The position numbers and the translations under genes are program-made. Below the pieces are notes generated by a model that saw only the letters and a list, made by a program, of their open reading frames with translations, was not told where the DNA came from and did not search any database. This document shows, one piece after another, positions 43,705 through 53,443 of a DNA stretch of 64,000 bases. The DNA comes from Collimonas sp. OK607 (GTDB lineage Bacteria; Pseudomonadota; Gammaproteobacteria; Burkholderiales; Burkholderiaceae_D), in contig NZ_FOKF01000011.1 of NCBI RefSeq assembly GCF_900111995.1, positions 62,001-126,000 of the forward strand, given 5' to 3'. Each line of letters starts with the position of its first letter. Position 1 is the stretch's first letter.

Positions 43705-45285
43705 TTATTTCTTCCCGTCCTGGGTCACCATCATGGCGGTGGTGCGGTCGCTGCTGACCGGGGTGACTTTCAAGCCCTTTTTCGCTGCCCAGATATTCTG
43801 GTAGTGATACAGCGGAATCACGCCGGCATCGTCGGAAACGATCTTGGCCGCCTGGCGCAGGATCGCTTCGCGCTTGGCGGCATCGAATTCAGCGGTGGAA
43901 TCGGCAAGCGCCTTGTCTATCGCCGGATTACTGTAATGGCCCCAGTTCGAAGCGCCCAATCCCTTCTTGCTGTCGACACTCGCCAGTACGTTCACCAACG
44001 CGTAGCTGGCTTCACCGGTGCCATTACCCCATGCCAGCATGCTGACTGCGAATTCATTCTTGTTGGCGCGCGCCGCGTAAGATGACCAAGGCAAGACTTC
44101 AACCTGGGTCTTGATGCCGACACGGGTCCAGAACTGGGCAATCGCCTGAGCGGTTTCCGGCGCTTGCGGATAGCGGTCGTTAGGCACATGGATGGTCAGC
44201 TTGAAGCCTTGCGGAAAGCCGGCTTCGGCCAGCAGCTTCTTGGCTTGATTGACATCGTTGGGAATGTTTTTGATATCCGGGTTATAGCCGAAGGTATCGG
44301 CCGGCATCCATTGATTGGCTTCGGTAGCTGCACCTTGCAGGATACGGTCGACCAGCGCCTTGCGATTGATCGCCAGCGTCATGGCTTGCCGCACGCGGAC
44401 GTCGAGGAGCGGATTCTTTTCCAGAGGTTTACCGTTGTTATCGGTGATGTATGGATTGGCGCCTTGATGGAAGCTAGGTTGCAACAACAATACGCGCAAA
44501 CCGTTGTAAGGGAAAACCTTGACGTTCGGCGACTGCTTGAGCTTGGCCAGGTCCGATACCGAGACCTTGTCGATCACGTCGACATCGCCGGACAGCAATG
44601 CCGCAGTGCGTGCAGCGGCATTATTGATGTAGCGGTAGTTAACCTTTTCCCATATTGGCTTGGCGCCCCAATAATCATTGCTACGTTCCATGACGACACG
44701 GTCACCCGGCGTGTAGGCAACGAATTTATACGGACCGGTGCCGACTTCGGCGACGCCGCTGTTGTAGTTCTCGGTGCTGGATTTTTCACCGATATGCTTG
44801 CTGACGATATGCACCGACGCCAGGTTCAGCGGCAGATCGGGATTAGGGATGTTGGTCTTGATAATCAAAGTCAACGGATCCTTGGCGGTCACCGATTCGA
44901 CCGTGCGCAGGTAGCCGGCGAAAGTCGCCACACTACCCGGCACACTGCGTGCGCGCTGATACGAGAAAATCACGTCGGCAGCAGTAAACGGCGTGCCATC
45001 CTGCCATTTGACGTTATTGCGCAGCTTGAACTCCCAGGTCTTCGGGTCGATATTCTTCCAGCTCGCTGCCAGGCCGGGTTGCAGCTTGTTGTAATTGTTT
45101 TCTACCAGCAGATCCCAGAAATGCAGGTCGACGGAACGGTCGCCGGCATGATTATTGAGTTGCGGATCGAGCGACGACAAGGGATCGGCGAAAGCGATAT
45201 TCAGCGTCTGTGCCTGAATTTGTGCGCTGGCGGCCACGCCCAGCAAGGCAATCGCCAGCAGGCTGGAAAGAAGCGTTTTTTTCAT
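43705..45285 (-). CDS. ABC transporter substrate-binding protein, family 5 (dipeptide/oligopeptide type)
   Basis: A 526-aa protein from ATG 45285, nine nucleotides after GAGG; longer frames to 45294 or 45360 are less likely. Signal peptide MKKTLLSSLLAIALLGVAASAQIQA, then a family-5 fold: LNNVKW-like KLRNNVKWQDGTPFTAADVIFSYQRA near residue 92 and LLDVRVRQAMTLAINRKAL near 298. Family 5 proteins bind peptides, opines, glutathione or nickel. Confidence 0.93.
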   Translation of the reverse strand: MKKTLLSSLLAIALLGVAASAQIQAQTLNIAFADPLSSLDPQLNNHAGDRSVDLHFWDLLVENNYNKLQPGLAASWKNIDPKTWEFKLRNNVKWQDGTPFTAADVIFSYQRARSVPGSVATFAGYLRTVESVTAKDPLTLIIKTNIPNPDLPLNLASVHIVSKHIGEKSSTENYNSGVAEVGTGPYKFVAYTPGDRVVMERSNDYWGAKPIWEKVNYRYINNAAARTAALLSGDVDVIDKVSVSDLAKLKQSPNVKVFPYNGLRVLLLQPSFHQGANPYITDNNGKPLEKNPLLDVRVRQAMTLAINRKALVDRILQGAATEANQWMPADTFGYNPDIKNIPNDVNQAKKLLAEAGFPQGFKLTIHVPNDRYPQAPETAQAIAQFWTRVGIKTQVEVLPWSSYAARANKNEFAVSMLAWGNGTGEASYALVNVLASVDSKKGLGASNWGHYSNPAIDKALADSTAEFDAAKREAILRQAAKIVSDDAGVIPLYHYQNIWAAKKGLKVTPVSSDRTTAMMVTQDGKK

Positions 45286-45338
45286 TTGCATCATCCTCGG
45301 TTGGTGTTCATGGGAGTAATCGGTTGATCGGTCAGGTC

Positions 45339-46343
45339 TCACACATCGTTCAAATGACAAGCGCTGCGGTGCCCGGGCGCGATTTCTTTCAAGATCGGCA
45401 CTTGTTCCCGGCAGCGTTGCATCGCATGCGGACAGCGCGGATGAAAGTGGCAGCCGGACGGCGGATGCAAGGGGCTCGGAATTTCACCCTTGATCGCAGT
45501 GAACAGCTTGTTGCGCGCCTGCAGTCTCGGTACTTCGGCCAGCAAGGCCTGGGTATACGGATGATTAGGACGCGCGAACAAGTCATCGACCGGCGCCGCC
45601 TCGACAATCCGGCCCAGATACATGATCACGACCCGGTCCGAGACATGCTCGACCACGCCCAGGTCGTGGCTGATGAACAGGTAGGTCAATCCCAGCTGCT
45701 CGCGCAGATCCATGAACAGATTCAGGATCTGCGCCTGGATCGACACGTCCAGCGCCGCCACTGCTTCGTCGCATACCAGCATCTGCGGCTGCACCGCCAA
45801 GGCACGGGCGATGCCGATGCGCTGGCGCTGGCCGCCGCTGAATTGGTGCGGATAACGGTCGCGCAATTGCGGATCGAGACCGGCGCGCTGTAATTGGGCA
45901 CAGACATAATCGTCCAGCCCTGCGCGGTCGACTTTGCCATGGATCAGCGCCGCTTCGCCAACGATCTGGTCGACCCGCAGCCGCGGATTCAGGCTGGCGT
46001 ACGGATTCTGGAAAATCATCTGTATCTTCAGCCGGGCATCGTGCTCGCTGCGCGCGCTCAAGCCGTGGCGATCCTCGCCGTCAACCAGCACCTGTCCCGC
46101 CGACGGCGGCAGCAAACCGCTGACGATGCGCCCCAGCGTCGATTTTCCGCAGCCGGACTCGCCTACCAGCCCGACCACCTCGCCGGGCATGACGTGCAAG
46201 TCGATGGCATCCAAAGCTTGAGTCACGGCAGCGGGCCTCATCCAGCCGCGCGCCTGCAGCGCAGATTCAAAGGGTCGCGGCTTGCGTTCGCCGAAGCGCT
46301 TGCTAACGAGCCTGGTTTCTACCAACGGTGTCTGTTTATCCAT
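45339..46343 (-). CDS. Oligopeptide-type ABC ATPase 2 (OppF/DppF-like)
   Basis: A 334-aa ATPase from ATG 46343. Walker A GESGCGKSTLGRIVSGLL near residue 75, signature FSGGQRQRIGIARALAVQP near 180, Walker B MLVCDEAVAALDVSIQ near 200, and C-terminal cysteine-rich tail CHFHPRCPHAMQRCRE typical of OppF. Walker B has DEAVAALD instead of DEPTSALD, a modest variation. Confidence 0.93.
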   Translation of the reverse strand: MDKQTPLVETRLVSKRFGERKPRPFESALQARGWMRPAAVTQALDAIDLHVMPGEVVGLVGESGCGKSTLGRIVSGLLPPSAGQVLVDGEDRHGLSARSEHDARLKIQMIFQNPYASLNPRLRVDQIVGEAALIHGKVDRAGLDDYVCAQLQRAGLDPQLRDRYPHQFSGGQRQRIGIARALAVQPQMLVCDEAVAALDVSIQAQILNLFMDLREQLGLTYLFISHDLGVVEHVSDRVVIMYLGRIVEAAPVDDLFARPNHPYTQALLAEVPRLQARNKLFTAIKGEIPSPLHPPSGCHFHPRCPHAMQRCREQVPILKEIAPGHRSACHLNDV

Positions 46344-47331
46344 AGTGCTGCTCCGCGGTGGTTGCCAGCGCCGGATGGAAACAGCGCACAAGATGACCGC
46401 TGACCGGCTCGGTGGTTTCAGGACGCTGCAGGCAGAGCTCGCTGGCCCGTTCGCAACGCGCGGCGAACGCGCAGGCCGATGTCAGGTGCAGCAGATTCGG
46501 CGTCATGCCAGGAATCTGACGCAAACGCTGGCCGCGCCGGTTATTGCCAGGAAGGCTGCCAATCAGCCCCTGCGTATAAGGATGCAACGGTTGGTCCAGC
46601 ACCTCCGATACCTTGCCTTGTTCCACAATGCGGCCCGAATACATAACGGCGACCTCATCGGCCAAACCTGCTACCACCGAAAGATCGTGGGTAATCCAGA
46701 TCAGCGCCGTGCCGTGCTGGCGCGCCAGGTTTTGAACTTCGGACAAAATCTGCGCCTGGATGGTCACGTCCAGCGCCGTGGTCGGTTCGTCAGCGATGAT
46801 CAGGTCAGGCTTGTGCAGCATGGCAATCGCAATCGCCACCCGCTGCCGCATACCGCCGGACAGTTGATGCGGATACGCCCGCAGCCGCTCCTCGGGGCTG
46901 GCGATACCCATCATGCCCAAGGTTTCGCGCGCCAACTCCCACGCCTGCGCCTTGGTGCGCTTGCTGTGCGCCAGTACGGCGTCGATCATTTGCGCCTCGA
47001 CCCGCAGCACCGGGTTGAGGGTCATCATCGGATCCTGGAAAATCATCGCGATGCGGTTGCCCTGCAGCTGGCGCAATGCGCGCTTATCCAGTGTCAGCAG
47101 ATCCTGCCCCTGGAACAGTATCTGGCCGCCGACCACGCGCCCCGGCGGATCCAGCAAGCCCAATATGGAGAAGCCGGTGACAGTCTTGCCCGAGCCGGAT
47201 TCACCGACCAGACCCAGGATGCGGCCGCGCTCCAGGCGCAGCGAGACATCGTCGACCGCCGGCAGCACGCCTTCGCGGGTGAAGAAATGGGTGCGCAGGT
47301 TGCGCACCTCCAGTGTCGGTGGCATGCTCAT
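46336..47331 (-). CDS. Oligopeptide-type ABC ATPase 1 (OppD/DppD-like)
   Basis: A 331-aa ATPase from ATG 47331, overlapping the permease stop by 4 nt. Walker [19 protein letters not shown] near residue 42, signature [16 protein letters not shown] near 152, Walker [17 protein letters not shown] near 170, and a C-terminal Cys-containing OppD tail ([17 protein letters not shown]). Confidence 0.93.
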   Translation of the reverse strand: MSMPPTLEVRNLRTHFFTREGVLPAVDDVSLRLERGRILGLVGESGSGKTVTGFSILGLLDPPGRVVGGQILFQGQDLLTLDKRALRQLQGNRIAMIFQDPMMTLNPVLRVEAQMIDAVLAHSKRTKAQAWELARETLGMMGIASPEERLRAYPHQLSGGMRQRVAIAIAMLHKPDLIIADEPTTALDVTIQAQILSEVQNLARQHGTALIWITHDLSVVAGLADEVAVMYSGRIVEQGKVSEVLDQPLHPYTQGLIGSLPGNNRRGQRLRQIPGMTPNLLHLTSACAFAARCERASELCLQRPETTEPVSGHLVRCFHPALATTAEQHYG

Positions 47332-48299
47332 TTTTGCCACCTCGGATTCATCACGTCGCGCAAGCGGTCGCCGACCAGATTGATGGCGACAATCACGATC
47401 AGCAAGGCGATGCCCGGATAGAAACTGATCCAGTATTCGCCTGCCAGCATGTATTGATAACCATTGGCGATCAACAGCCCCAGCGATGGCTGGGTAATCG
47501 GCACGCCCAGGCCGAGAAAGCTCAGCGTAGCTTCCAGCATGATGGCGCGGGCGATCTGCAAGGTGCCGACCACGATCAGTGGCGGCAGGCAGTTCGGCAA
47601 TATGTGGTGCACCATGATGCGCCAGCCGGAGATGCCCAGTCCGCGCGCGGCTTCGACATATTCCTTTTGCCGCTCGACCAGTGCCTGGCCGCGCGCGGTA
47701 CGAGCGTAGTACGCCCACTCCAGCACCACCAGCGTCGCCATCACATTGATGATGCCCTTGCCTAGATAGGCCAGGATCAGCATCGACACTAATATTGAGG
47801 GAAACGACAGCACCAGGTCAGCCAGACGCATCAGCAAGGTATCGACCTTGCCGCCGGCGTAGGCTGCCAGCAAACCGACCAGGGTGCCGATCACACCGGC
47901 AATCAAGGCCGAACCGACGCCGATGCCGACGCTGATGCGCAAGCCGTAGAGGATACCGGAATACAGGTCGCGACCCTGGCCATCGGTGCCCAGCCAATAA
48001 GTAAACGTGCCGAGGCCGTTGGCGGTACCGGGCGGCAGACGCGCATCGAGCACATCCAGCTGCATCAGGTCATAGGGGTTTTGCGGTGTCAGCCAGGGTG
48101 CGGCCAGTGCAGCAATCATCAAAGCCAGCGCCACCGACAACCCCAGCATGGCCGACTTCGACGACAGGAAATCGCGGACGATGCGACGCCATGGCGATTC
48201 ACGGCGCGGCGGAGGCGTCGCCACTCCCGTTACCAGCACTTGAATCTTGTCCAGCGCGTCCGGCAACGCTTGTGATACTTCTTTGGTCGACACGCTCAT
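47328..48299 (-). CDS. Oligopeptide-type ABC permease 2 (OppC/DppC-like)
   Basis: A 323-aa permease with the N-terminal OppC-like segment (RIVRDFLSSKSAMLGLSVALALM) and the EAA loop GRQALVERQKEYVEAARGLGISGWRIMVHHILPN near residue 210, except that the first residue reads ARGQALVERQ. It overlaps OppB by 4 nt and OppD by 4 nt. Confidence 0.93.
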   Translation of the reverse strand: MSVSTKEVSQALPDALDKIQVLVTGVATPPPRRESPWRRIVRDFLSSKSAMLGLSVALALMIAALAAPWLTPQNPYDLMQLDVLDARLPPGTANGLGTFTYWLGTDGQGRDLYSGILYGLRISVGIGVGSALIAGVIGTLVGLLAAYAGGKVDTLLMRLADLVLSFPSILVSMLILAYLGKGIINVMATLVVLEWAYYARTARGQALVERQKEYVEAARGLGISGWRIMVHHILPNCLPPLIVVGTLQIARAIMLEATLSFLGLGVPITQPSLGLLIANGYQYMLAGEYWISFYPGIALLIVIVAINLVGDRLRDVMNPRWQK

Positions 48300-49270
48300 G
48301 CCTTGATCTCCACCCGCACACGCGGATCCAGCAGCTTGTACAACACATCAACCAGCAGGTTGAGCGTGACGAACAGGCAGACGATCACCATCATGTAAGC
48401 CACGATGACCGGCCGGTCGAGCGCATTGATACTATCCAGGATCAGCTTGCCGGCGCCAGGCCAGGCGAAGATGCTCTCGGTCACGACCGCGAAGGCGATG
48501 GTCGATCCGAGTTCGAGCCCGAGTACGGTCACCAGCGGAATCATGGTGTTACGCAGCACATACGACAGCACCACACGTAGCGGCGACAAGCCTTTGGCGC
48601 GGGCGAATTTGACGAAATCCATCGGCAGCACCTCGCGCACATTGGCGCGCGTCAGCCGGATCACCAGTGAAATCTTGAACAGCGACAGATTCAGCGCCGG
48701 CAGGATCAGGTGGCGCAAGCCGTCGGCAGTCAGCCATGACCATTTAACGCCGAACAACGTCGCCGTTGCACCGCGGCCACCGGAAGGCAGCCAGCCGAGC
48801 GAGACGCTGAAGGCCATGATCAACATCAGGCCGATCCAGAAAGTCGGCAGGGAAAAGCCGAGGATACTACCGGTCATCACCATCTTCGACAATGGATGAT
48901 CAGGGAACAGACCGGCCAGCAAGCCGAGCGGAATACCGATCACCACCGCCATGATCAGCGCCGCGAAAGCCAGCTCCAGGGTCGCCGGCAGCCTCTGGAA
49001 AATCAACATGATCGCCGGTTCGTTGTAGACGAAGCTATTACCAAGGTTGCCATGCACGGCGCCGTTCAGAAAGCTCAAATACTGACGCCAGATCGGCTGG
49101 TCCAGCCCAAGCTGGTGGATGATGCGCAAGCGGTCGACTTGATCGACATCCTGGCCAATCAGGATATCGACCGGATTGCCGATCATGTGCAAGCCGAAAA
49201 AGACGATCACCGTCATCAGCAACACCACCATCAGCGCCTGTAGCAGGCTACGCAAGATCGCACCGGTCAT
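48296..49270 (-). CDS. Oligopeptide-type ABC permease 1 (OppB/DppB-like)
   Basis: A 324-aa permease from ATG 49270, whose first bases overlap the monooxygenase stop (ATGA). The N-terminal helix is RSLLQALMVVLLMTVIVFFGL, followed by the periplasmic NPVDILIGQDVDQV region; the EAA loop DFVKFARAKGLSPLRVVLSYVLRN lies near residue 220. A longer frame to 49483 reads into the upstream gene. Confidence 0.93.
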   Translation of the reverse strand: MTGAILRSLLQALMVVLLMTVIVFFGLHMIGNPVDILIGQDVDQVDRLRIIHQLGLDQPIWRQYLSFLNGAVHGNLGNSFVYNEPAIMLIFQRLPATLELAFAALIMAVVIGIPLGLLAGLFPDHPLSKMVMTGSILGFSLPTFWIGLMLIMAFSVSLGWLPSGGRGATATLFGVKWSWLTADGLRHLILPALNLSLFKISLVIRLTRANVREVLPMDFVKFARAKGLSPLRVVLSYVLRNTMIPLVTVLGLELGSTIAFAVVTESIFAWPGAGKLILDSINALDRPVIVAYMMVIVCLFVTLNLLVDVLYKLLDPRVRVEIKA

Positions 49271-50727
49271 TGCCGTTCCTCCGGCGTCGGCTCGGCCGCT
49301 GTCCATTCGTCGCCCATCAGTTCCGGTTCGTCGTAGGTCTGGATATTCTGGTAGTGGGCATCGATGTTTTCGCGATACAGTAAAGCAGCGATGCCCTGCG
49401 CCAGCCGCTGTGCGCCGTCGCTGATCGCCGGGATATCGCCGGACAGGCTGCCGTGGCTGAGCGCGGCCGGATAGCAGAAGCAATGGATCCGTTCCAGACC
49501 GGGTAATTCGCCTGGTTTCTTTTGCTGGAATTCGAACGCCGCGCCCAGATCGGGCGAATCCGCCAGCTCCTCGTCTTCGTCGCCAGGTGGCGGCGTGTAA
49601 CGGTCGCTCCAGTTACGGATGTGCGGCGCGATGGTGGAAAATTCGGGCCGTTCGGTCCAGTCGATGCGGAAACCAGTCGAGAAAATCAGGAAATCGAGAT
49701 CGAACGCGCCGCGGGTGGTCGCCACCCGCATGCCGGTTTCGCCGACGGTAATATCGTTGATCGCCGCACCAAAGATGAAACGCGCGTTAGGAAACCTGGA
49801 TACCCGCTGCACGCTGGCGCTCGGTGGCGGCGTTTGCTGGATATTGATGTAGTGGCGGATGCGCCACTTCCATTCATCAGGCAAATACAAATGGCCGTTG
49901 GTCAGGCCCGGATTGCCGGCACCCTTGCCTTTATTGACACGTGGCAGTTCCTTGCGACGGATCAGCAGGTCGACCTTGGCGGCGCCCGCTTCCAGTGCTG
50001 TCGCCGCGCTATCCATCGCCGACGCGCCAGCGCCGATCACGCCTACACGAAGGCCGGCCAAGGACGTGCAATCGAGGTCGTCGGCAGAATGCGCCCAGCG
50101 CTGGCGTGGCAAATTCGATGTCAGCGGCGGCAGATGCGCTCCACCCAAGCCATCGCGACCGGTGGCCAGCACCACTCGCCGCGCCAACACCGTTGAAACA
50201 CCGGTGGGCGTGACGATGTGCAGTTCCACCACGCCGTCGGCGCGCGGCCATATGGCCTCGACGCGATGTTCGTTGCGTACGTCGAGCGCCATGACGCGCC
50301 GGTACCAGCGCAGGTAATCCATCCATTGCAGGCGCGGAATCTTGTCCAGCGCGTCCCAGGCTTCCAGCCCGAACTGCGCTTCGTGCCAGGCGCGGAAAGT
50401 CAGTGCTGCAAAACCTAGCGCCGGACCGGTGAGTTTTTTCGGTGAACGCAGGGTTTCCATGCGTGCCGTGGTCGCCCATGGCCCCTCGAAACCGGCCGGC
50501 GACTGATCGAAAATCACCGCGCCAATCCCCAGGTGGTTCAGCGACACTGCCGCAGCCATGCCGGCCTGGCCGCCGCCGATGATCGCCACGTCTAGCACTG
50601 GCTCGCCATCGAGCGCCAGGGACGGCACCCAGGATTTTGCCGGCAAATCCAGCCAGGCGAGATCCTGCTGCAGCCGCGCTTCCAGTGCCGCCAGCCGCGT
50701 TTCCGGCGAAGAGTTAAGTTGGCTCAC
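49267..50727 (-). CDS. Flavin-dependent monooxygenase-like oxidoreductase
   Basis: A 486-aa protein with two Rossmann motifs: IIGGGQAGMAAAVSLNHLGIG near residue 50 (FAD) and GVIGAGASAMDSAATALEAGAAKV near 225 (NADPH). The FSTGFRIDWTERPEF segment near 355 resembles class B flavin monooxygenases. It is first in the nine-gene operon. It may hydroxylate or sulfoxidise an imported compound, with the CMD proteins acting after it; this is inference. Confidence 0.9.
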   Translation of the reverse strand: MSQLNSSPETRLAALEARLQQDLAWLDLPAKSWVPSLALDGEPVLDVAIIGGGQAGMAAAVSLNHLGIGAVIFDQSPAGFEGPWATTARMETLRSPKKLTGPALGFAALTFRAWHEAQFGLEAWDALDKIPRLQWMDYLRWYRRVMALDVRNEHRVEAIWPRADGVVELHIVTPTGVSTVLARRVVLATGRDGLGGAHLPPLTSNLPRQRWAHSADDLDCTSLAGLRVGVIGAGASAMDSAATALEAGAAKVDLLIRRKELPRVNKGKGAGNPGLTNGHLYLPDEWKWRIRHYINIQQTPPPSASVQRVSRFPNARFIFGAAINDITVGETGMRVATTRGAFDLDFLIFSTGFRIDWTERPEFSTIAPHIRNWSDRYTPPPGDEDEELADSPDLGAAFEFQQKKPGELPGLERIHCFCYPAALSHGSLSGDIPAISDGAQRLAQGIAALLYRENIDAHYQNIQTYDEPELMGDEWTAAEPTPEERQ

Positions 50728-50821
50728 CGAGGCGCCTCCTGGTTGATTTTCTGAAATGTCGGTTGTTTGTGCATTGGCTTCGGTGCGGAGCTTACGTAAA
50801 TCTTCAGGTTAATCGGTCGGC

Positions 50822-51757
50822 TTACAGCAAATCGTCATGCTGGTCGGCGTCGCGCTTGACGAAACCATGCAAGATATTCCGGGCGGCGCTCTCCAGCGCC
50901 GTGATCAATGCTTGCGTCACGCCATCGATCGGCTTGCCGTAAGGGGTGACGACACCGAAATAGAATGGAATATTCACCGCCAGCGGCTTGACCGCCAGGC
51001 CGGTTATCGGCATGCCGAGCGCGGTCATCGGCTCCACTAAAGCCACACCGAGGCCCGCATGGGCGGCCATGATGGCGTTGAACGAGGTATTGGTTTCTAT
51101 CGCCACATCCAAGGCGCTGCCGTTGCCGAGCGCACCGTCGATGCGCTGGCGCAACCGGTAGCGGTTCGACATCGTGATCAGCCTTTGGCCGTGCAGCATG
51201 TCGGCTGTAATCTCACTGCAATCGGCTAACGGGTTGTCGGCGCGCATCACTGCCACGCAAGGCGCCTCGCCGATCCAGTGCAAATCCAGTCCGCGATGGG
51301 CTACTGGCAGGCTGGTCAAGCCGAGGTTGACGGTTCTATGCAGCACTGAATGTACGACTTGCTCGGCTGAAGCGCTGCGCAGGTGGATATGTTCGGGCAG
51401 GCATTGGCCTTGGGATTCCACCAGTTTCAACGCCGCCGGTGCGATCGTCGAAGCCAACGCGGGGGTTGCCACCACATGGATGGGTTGCTGTTCGTCGCGG
51501 CCGATTTCCAGCGCCCGTTCCCGTATCGTGCGCAAGCCTACCAGCGAGCGCTCTACCTCTTCATATAGCAGGAACGCCTTGTCGGTCGGTGTAACGCGGG
51601 GGCCGTTGCGATCGAACAGCGCGTAGCCAAGTTCGGTTTCCAGGTCTTGAACCGCCTTGCTGACGGCTGGCTGCGAACGGCCCAGGCTACGCCCGGCGCC
51701 GGTTACGCTGCCGATCGTCATTACTGCCGAGAATGCTTCCAGCTGATTCAAGTCCAT
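50822..51757 (-). CDS. LysR-family regulator of the transporter/monooxygenase operon
   Basis: A 311-aa LysR protein. Helix-turn-helix MTIGSVTGAGRSLGRSQPAVSKAVQDLE near residues 13-40, then the effector domain with NAIMAAHAGLGVALVEPM near 231. It sits 94 bp upstream of the monooxygenase gene on the same strand, so it probably controls the operon and may also control the divergent cysteine desulfurase. Confidence 0.92.
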   Translation of the reverse strand: MDLNQLEAFSAVMTIGSVTGAGRSLGRSQPAVSKAVQDLETELGYALFDRNGPRVTPTDKAFLLYEEVERSLVGLRTIRERALEIGRDEQQPIHVVATPALASTIAPAALKLVESQGQCLPEHIHLRSASAEQVVHSVLHRTVNLGLTSLPVAHRGLDLHWIGEAPCVAVMRADNPLADCSEITADMLHGQRLITMSNRYRLRQRIDGALGNGSALDVAIETNTSFNAIMAAHAGLGVALVEPMTALGMPITGLAVKPLAVNIPFYFGVVTPYGKPIDGVTQALITALESAARNILHGFVKRDADQHDDLL

Positions 51758-52030
51758 AGGGATTCGCTATATACGTTTATCGAATTATATGACTGTATGT
51801 ATTCGATTTAAGTATAATCATTTCGCATAAGCAAATGCAAAAGAAATCGATATGGAAATCGATAATTCAGTGCTGCAATAGCCGGCACCACGGTCTGCTG
51901 CTACCTGCGTAAAGCGGTCCACCGGCATCCTAAGGACGATAAATGCATATAGAAATTGAATAATATTTGTTTTTCAAATAACATTTTCATCGTAAGGTAA
52001 CGTCAATTCCTTTTTTTCGGATTTCACGCC
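51758..52030. other. 273-bp AT-rich divergent intergenic region
   Basis: The gap between LysR and the cysteine desulfurase contains GAAATCGATA twice in 12-bp register (51843-51852 and 51855-51864) and AT-rich stretches near 51945-51990 suitable for a promoter. No gene is seen. Confidence 0.5.
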
Positions 52031-53278
52031 ATGAATGCATCCAGTGCCTGTAATACCGTAGTTCCCGATAACTCTTCTGCTGCAAGCAGCGGCGCAGCAG
52101 CGACTGCGGTCGCCCCTCCTCCATTGCAACTCCCCATCTATCTCGATTATTCGGCCACAACTCCCGTCGATCCCGCCGTAGCAGTCAAGATGTGCGAATA
52201 CCTGACCGAGAAATTCGGCAACCCGGCCAGCAGTTCTCATACCTTCGGCTGGGAGGCCAAAGCAGCGGTTGAAAAGGCGCGCAAACAGGTAGCTGCGCTG
52301 GTCGGCGCGCAAGCCAACGAGATCGTCTGGACCTCGGGTGCAACCGAGTCCAACAACCTGGCGCTGAAAGGCGCCGCCCACGCCCTGCGCGATAGCGGGC
52401 GTGGACGCCATCTGGTCACCATGTGCATCGAGCACAAGGCTGTGCTGGACACCATGCACACGCTGGAGCGCGAAGGTTTCGAAGTGACTTATCTGCAGCC
52501 GCTGTCAAACGGCTTGATCGATCTGGAGGCATTCAAGGCGGCACTGCGCGCGGATACCATCATCGCCTCGGTCATGATGGTCAACAACGAGATCGGCGTG
52601 ATCCAGCCGATTGCCCAATTGGGAGAAATCTGCGCCGAGAGGAATATCGTGTTCCACGTCGACGCGGCGCAGGCGGCGGGCAAGGTTGCGATCGATCTGA
52701 AGACATTGAAGGTAAATTTGATGTCGTTCAGCGCCCACAAGATTTACGGGCCGAAAGGAATCGGCGCGCTGTTCGTCCGTCGTGATCCCGCGCTGAAACT
52801 GGAAGCGCAGATCGACGGCGGCGGCCATGAGAACGGGATGCGTTCCGGCACCCTGGCAACCCATCAAATCGTTGGCATGGGTGAAGCGTTCAATCTGGCG
52901 GCGCAGTTGCTGGAGAGTGAAAGCGCGCGGGTAAGCAGCTTGCGCGATCGCTTGTGGGAAGGCTTGCGCGATTGTCCCGGCGTGGTGCTCAATGGCGACC
53001 GCGAACAACGCGTCCCGCACAATCTGAATCTCAGTTTCGAACTTGACGGCGCTACACCGATCTCGGCGCAATTGTTCGACATCGCGGTCTCGGCCGGCTC
53101 CGCCTGCAATTCGGCCAATGCCACGCCGTCATACGTTTTGTCCAGCCTGGGGCGTTCCGATGCGTTGGCGCGCAGCGCGATCCGCTTTTCATTCGGCCGC
53201 TACACGACCGAACAGGAAATCGACTATACGATTACGACATTGCGGCAATTGCTGCAACCTCAAACAACTGCACGATAG
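52031..53278 (+). CDS. iscS: Cysteine desulfurase (IscS/NifS-like) with N-terminal extension
   Basis: A 415-aa PLP enzyme. Typical IscS landmarks are [14 protein letters not shown] near residue 35, [13 protein letters not shown] near 100, [15 protein letters not shown] near 211, the PLP Lys in [12 protein letters not shown] near 237, and the persulfide loop [17 protein letters not shown] with Cys359. The first 33 residues are a Ser/Ala-rich extension absent from E. coli IscS. No IscU, IscA or IscR gene is nearby, so it is likely a second, specialised desulfurase. Confidence 0.94.
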   Translation: MNASSACNTVVPDNSSAASSGAAATAVAPPPLQLPIYLDYSATTPVDPAVAVKMCEYLTEKFGNPASSSHTFGWEAKAAVEKARKQVAALVGAQANEIVWTSGATESNNLALKGAAHALRDSGRGRHLVTMCIEHKAVLDTMHTLEREGFEVTYLQPLSNGLIDLEAFKAALRADTIIASVMMVNNEIGVIQPIAQLGEICAERNIVFHVDAAQAAGKVAIDLKTLKVNLMSFSAHKIYGPKGIGALFVRRDPALKLEAQIDGGGHENGMRSGTLATHQIVGMGEAFNLAAQLLESESARVSSLRDRLWEGLRDCPGVVLNGDREQRVPHNLNLSFELDGATPISAQLFDIAVSAGSACNSANATPSYVLSSLGRSDALARSAIRFSFGRYTTEQEIDYTITTLRQLLQPQTTAR

Positions 53279-53283
53279 AAATC

Positions 53284-53420
53284 TGTGGGGGGGGGTAGGC
53301 ACCTATGCCCAGGTGTAACCGTGATAACCGGAGTGCTGCCCCCCCGTGGCGCGGACATCGGCATGTGCGTAAAGTAAATTCCCGCGTGGGCACAAAGACG
53401 TGCCCACCCTACAAACCCAC
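53284..53420. repeat. Convergent intergenic region with two hairpins, REP-like or bidirectional terminator
   Basis: A 9-G run (53287-53295) followed by TAGGCAC opposes GTGCTG plus a 7-C run (53339-53345), an imperfect large hairpin. Next GTGGGCAC (53386-53393) pairs perfectly with GTGCCCAC (53400-53407) across AAAGAC. The neighbouring genes converge here, so termination is plausible. A family of similar GTGGGCAC dyads in Oxalobacteraceae is recalled, not checked. Confidence 0.55.
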
Positions 53421-53443
53421 CTAAAAAAATCATCCGGAACACA

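Noticed and set aside
44164-45327. 387-aa open frame on the plus strand
   Set aside because: It is antisense to the family-5 binding protein, which has a signal peptide and clear motifs; the frame shows none.
46282-47421. 379-aa open frame on the plus strand
   Set aside because: It is antisense to the OppD-like ATPase and has no recognisable domain.
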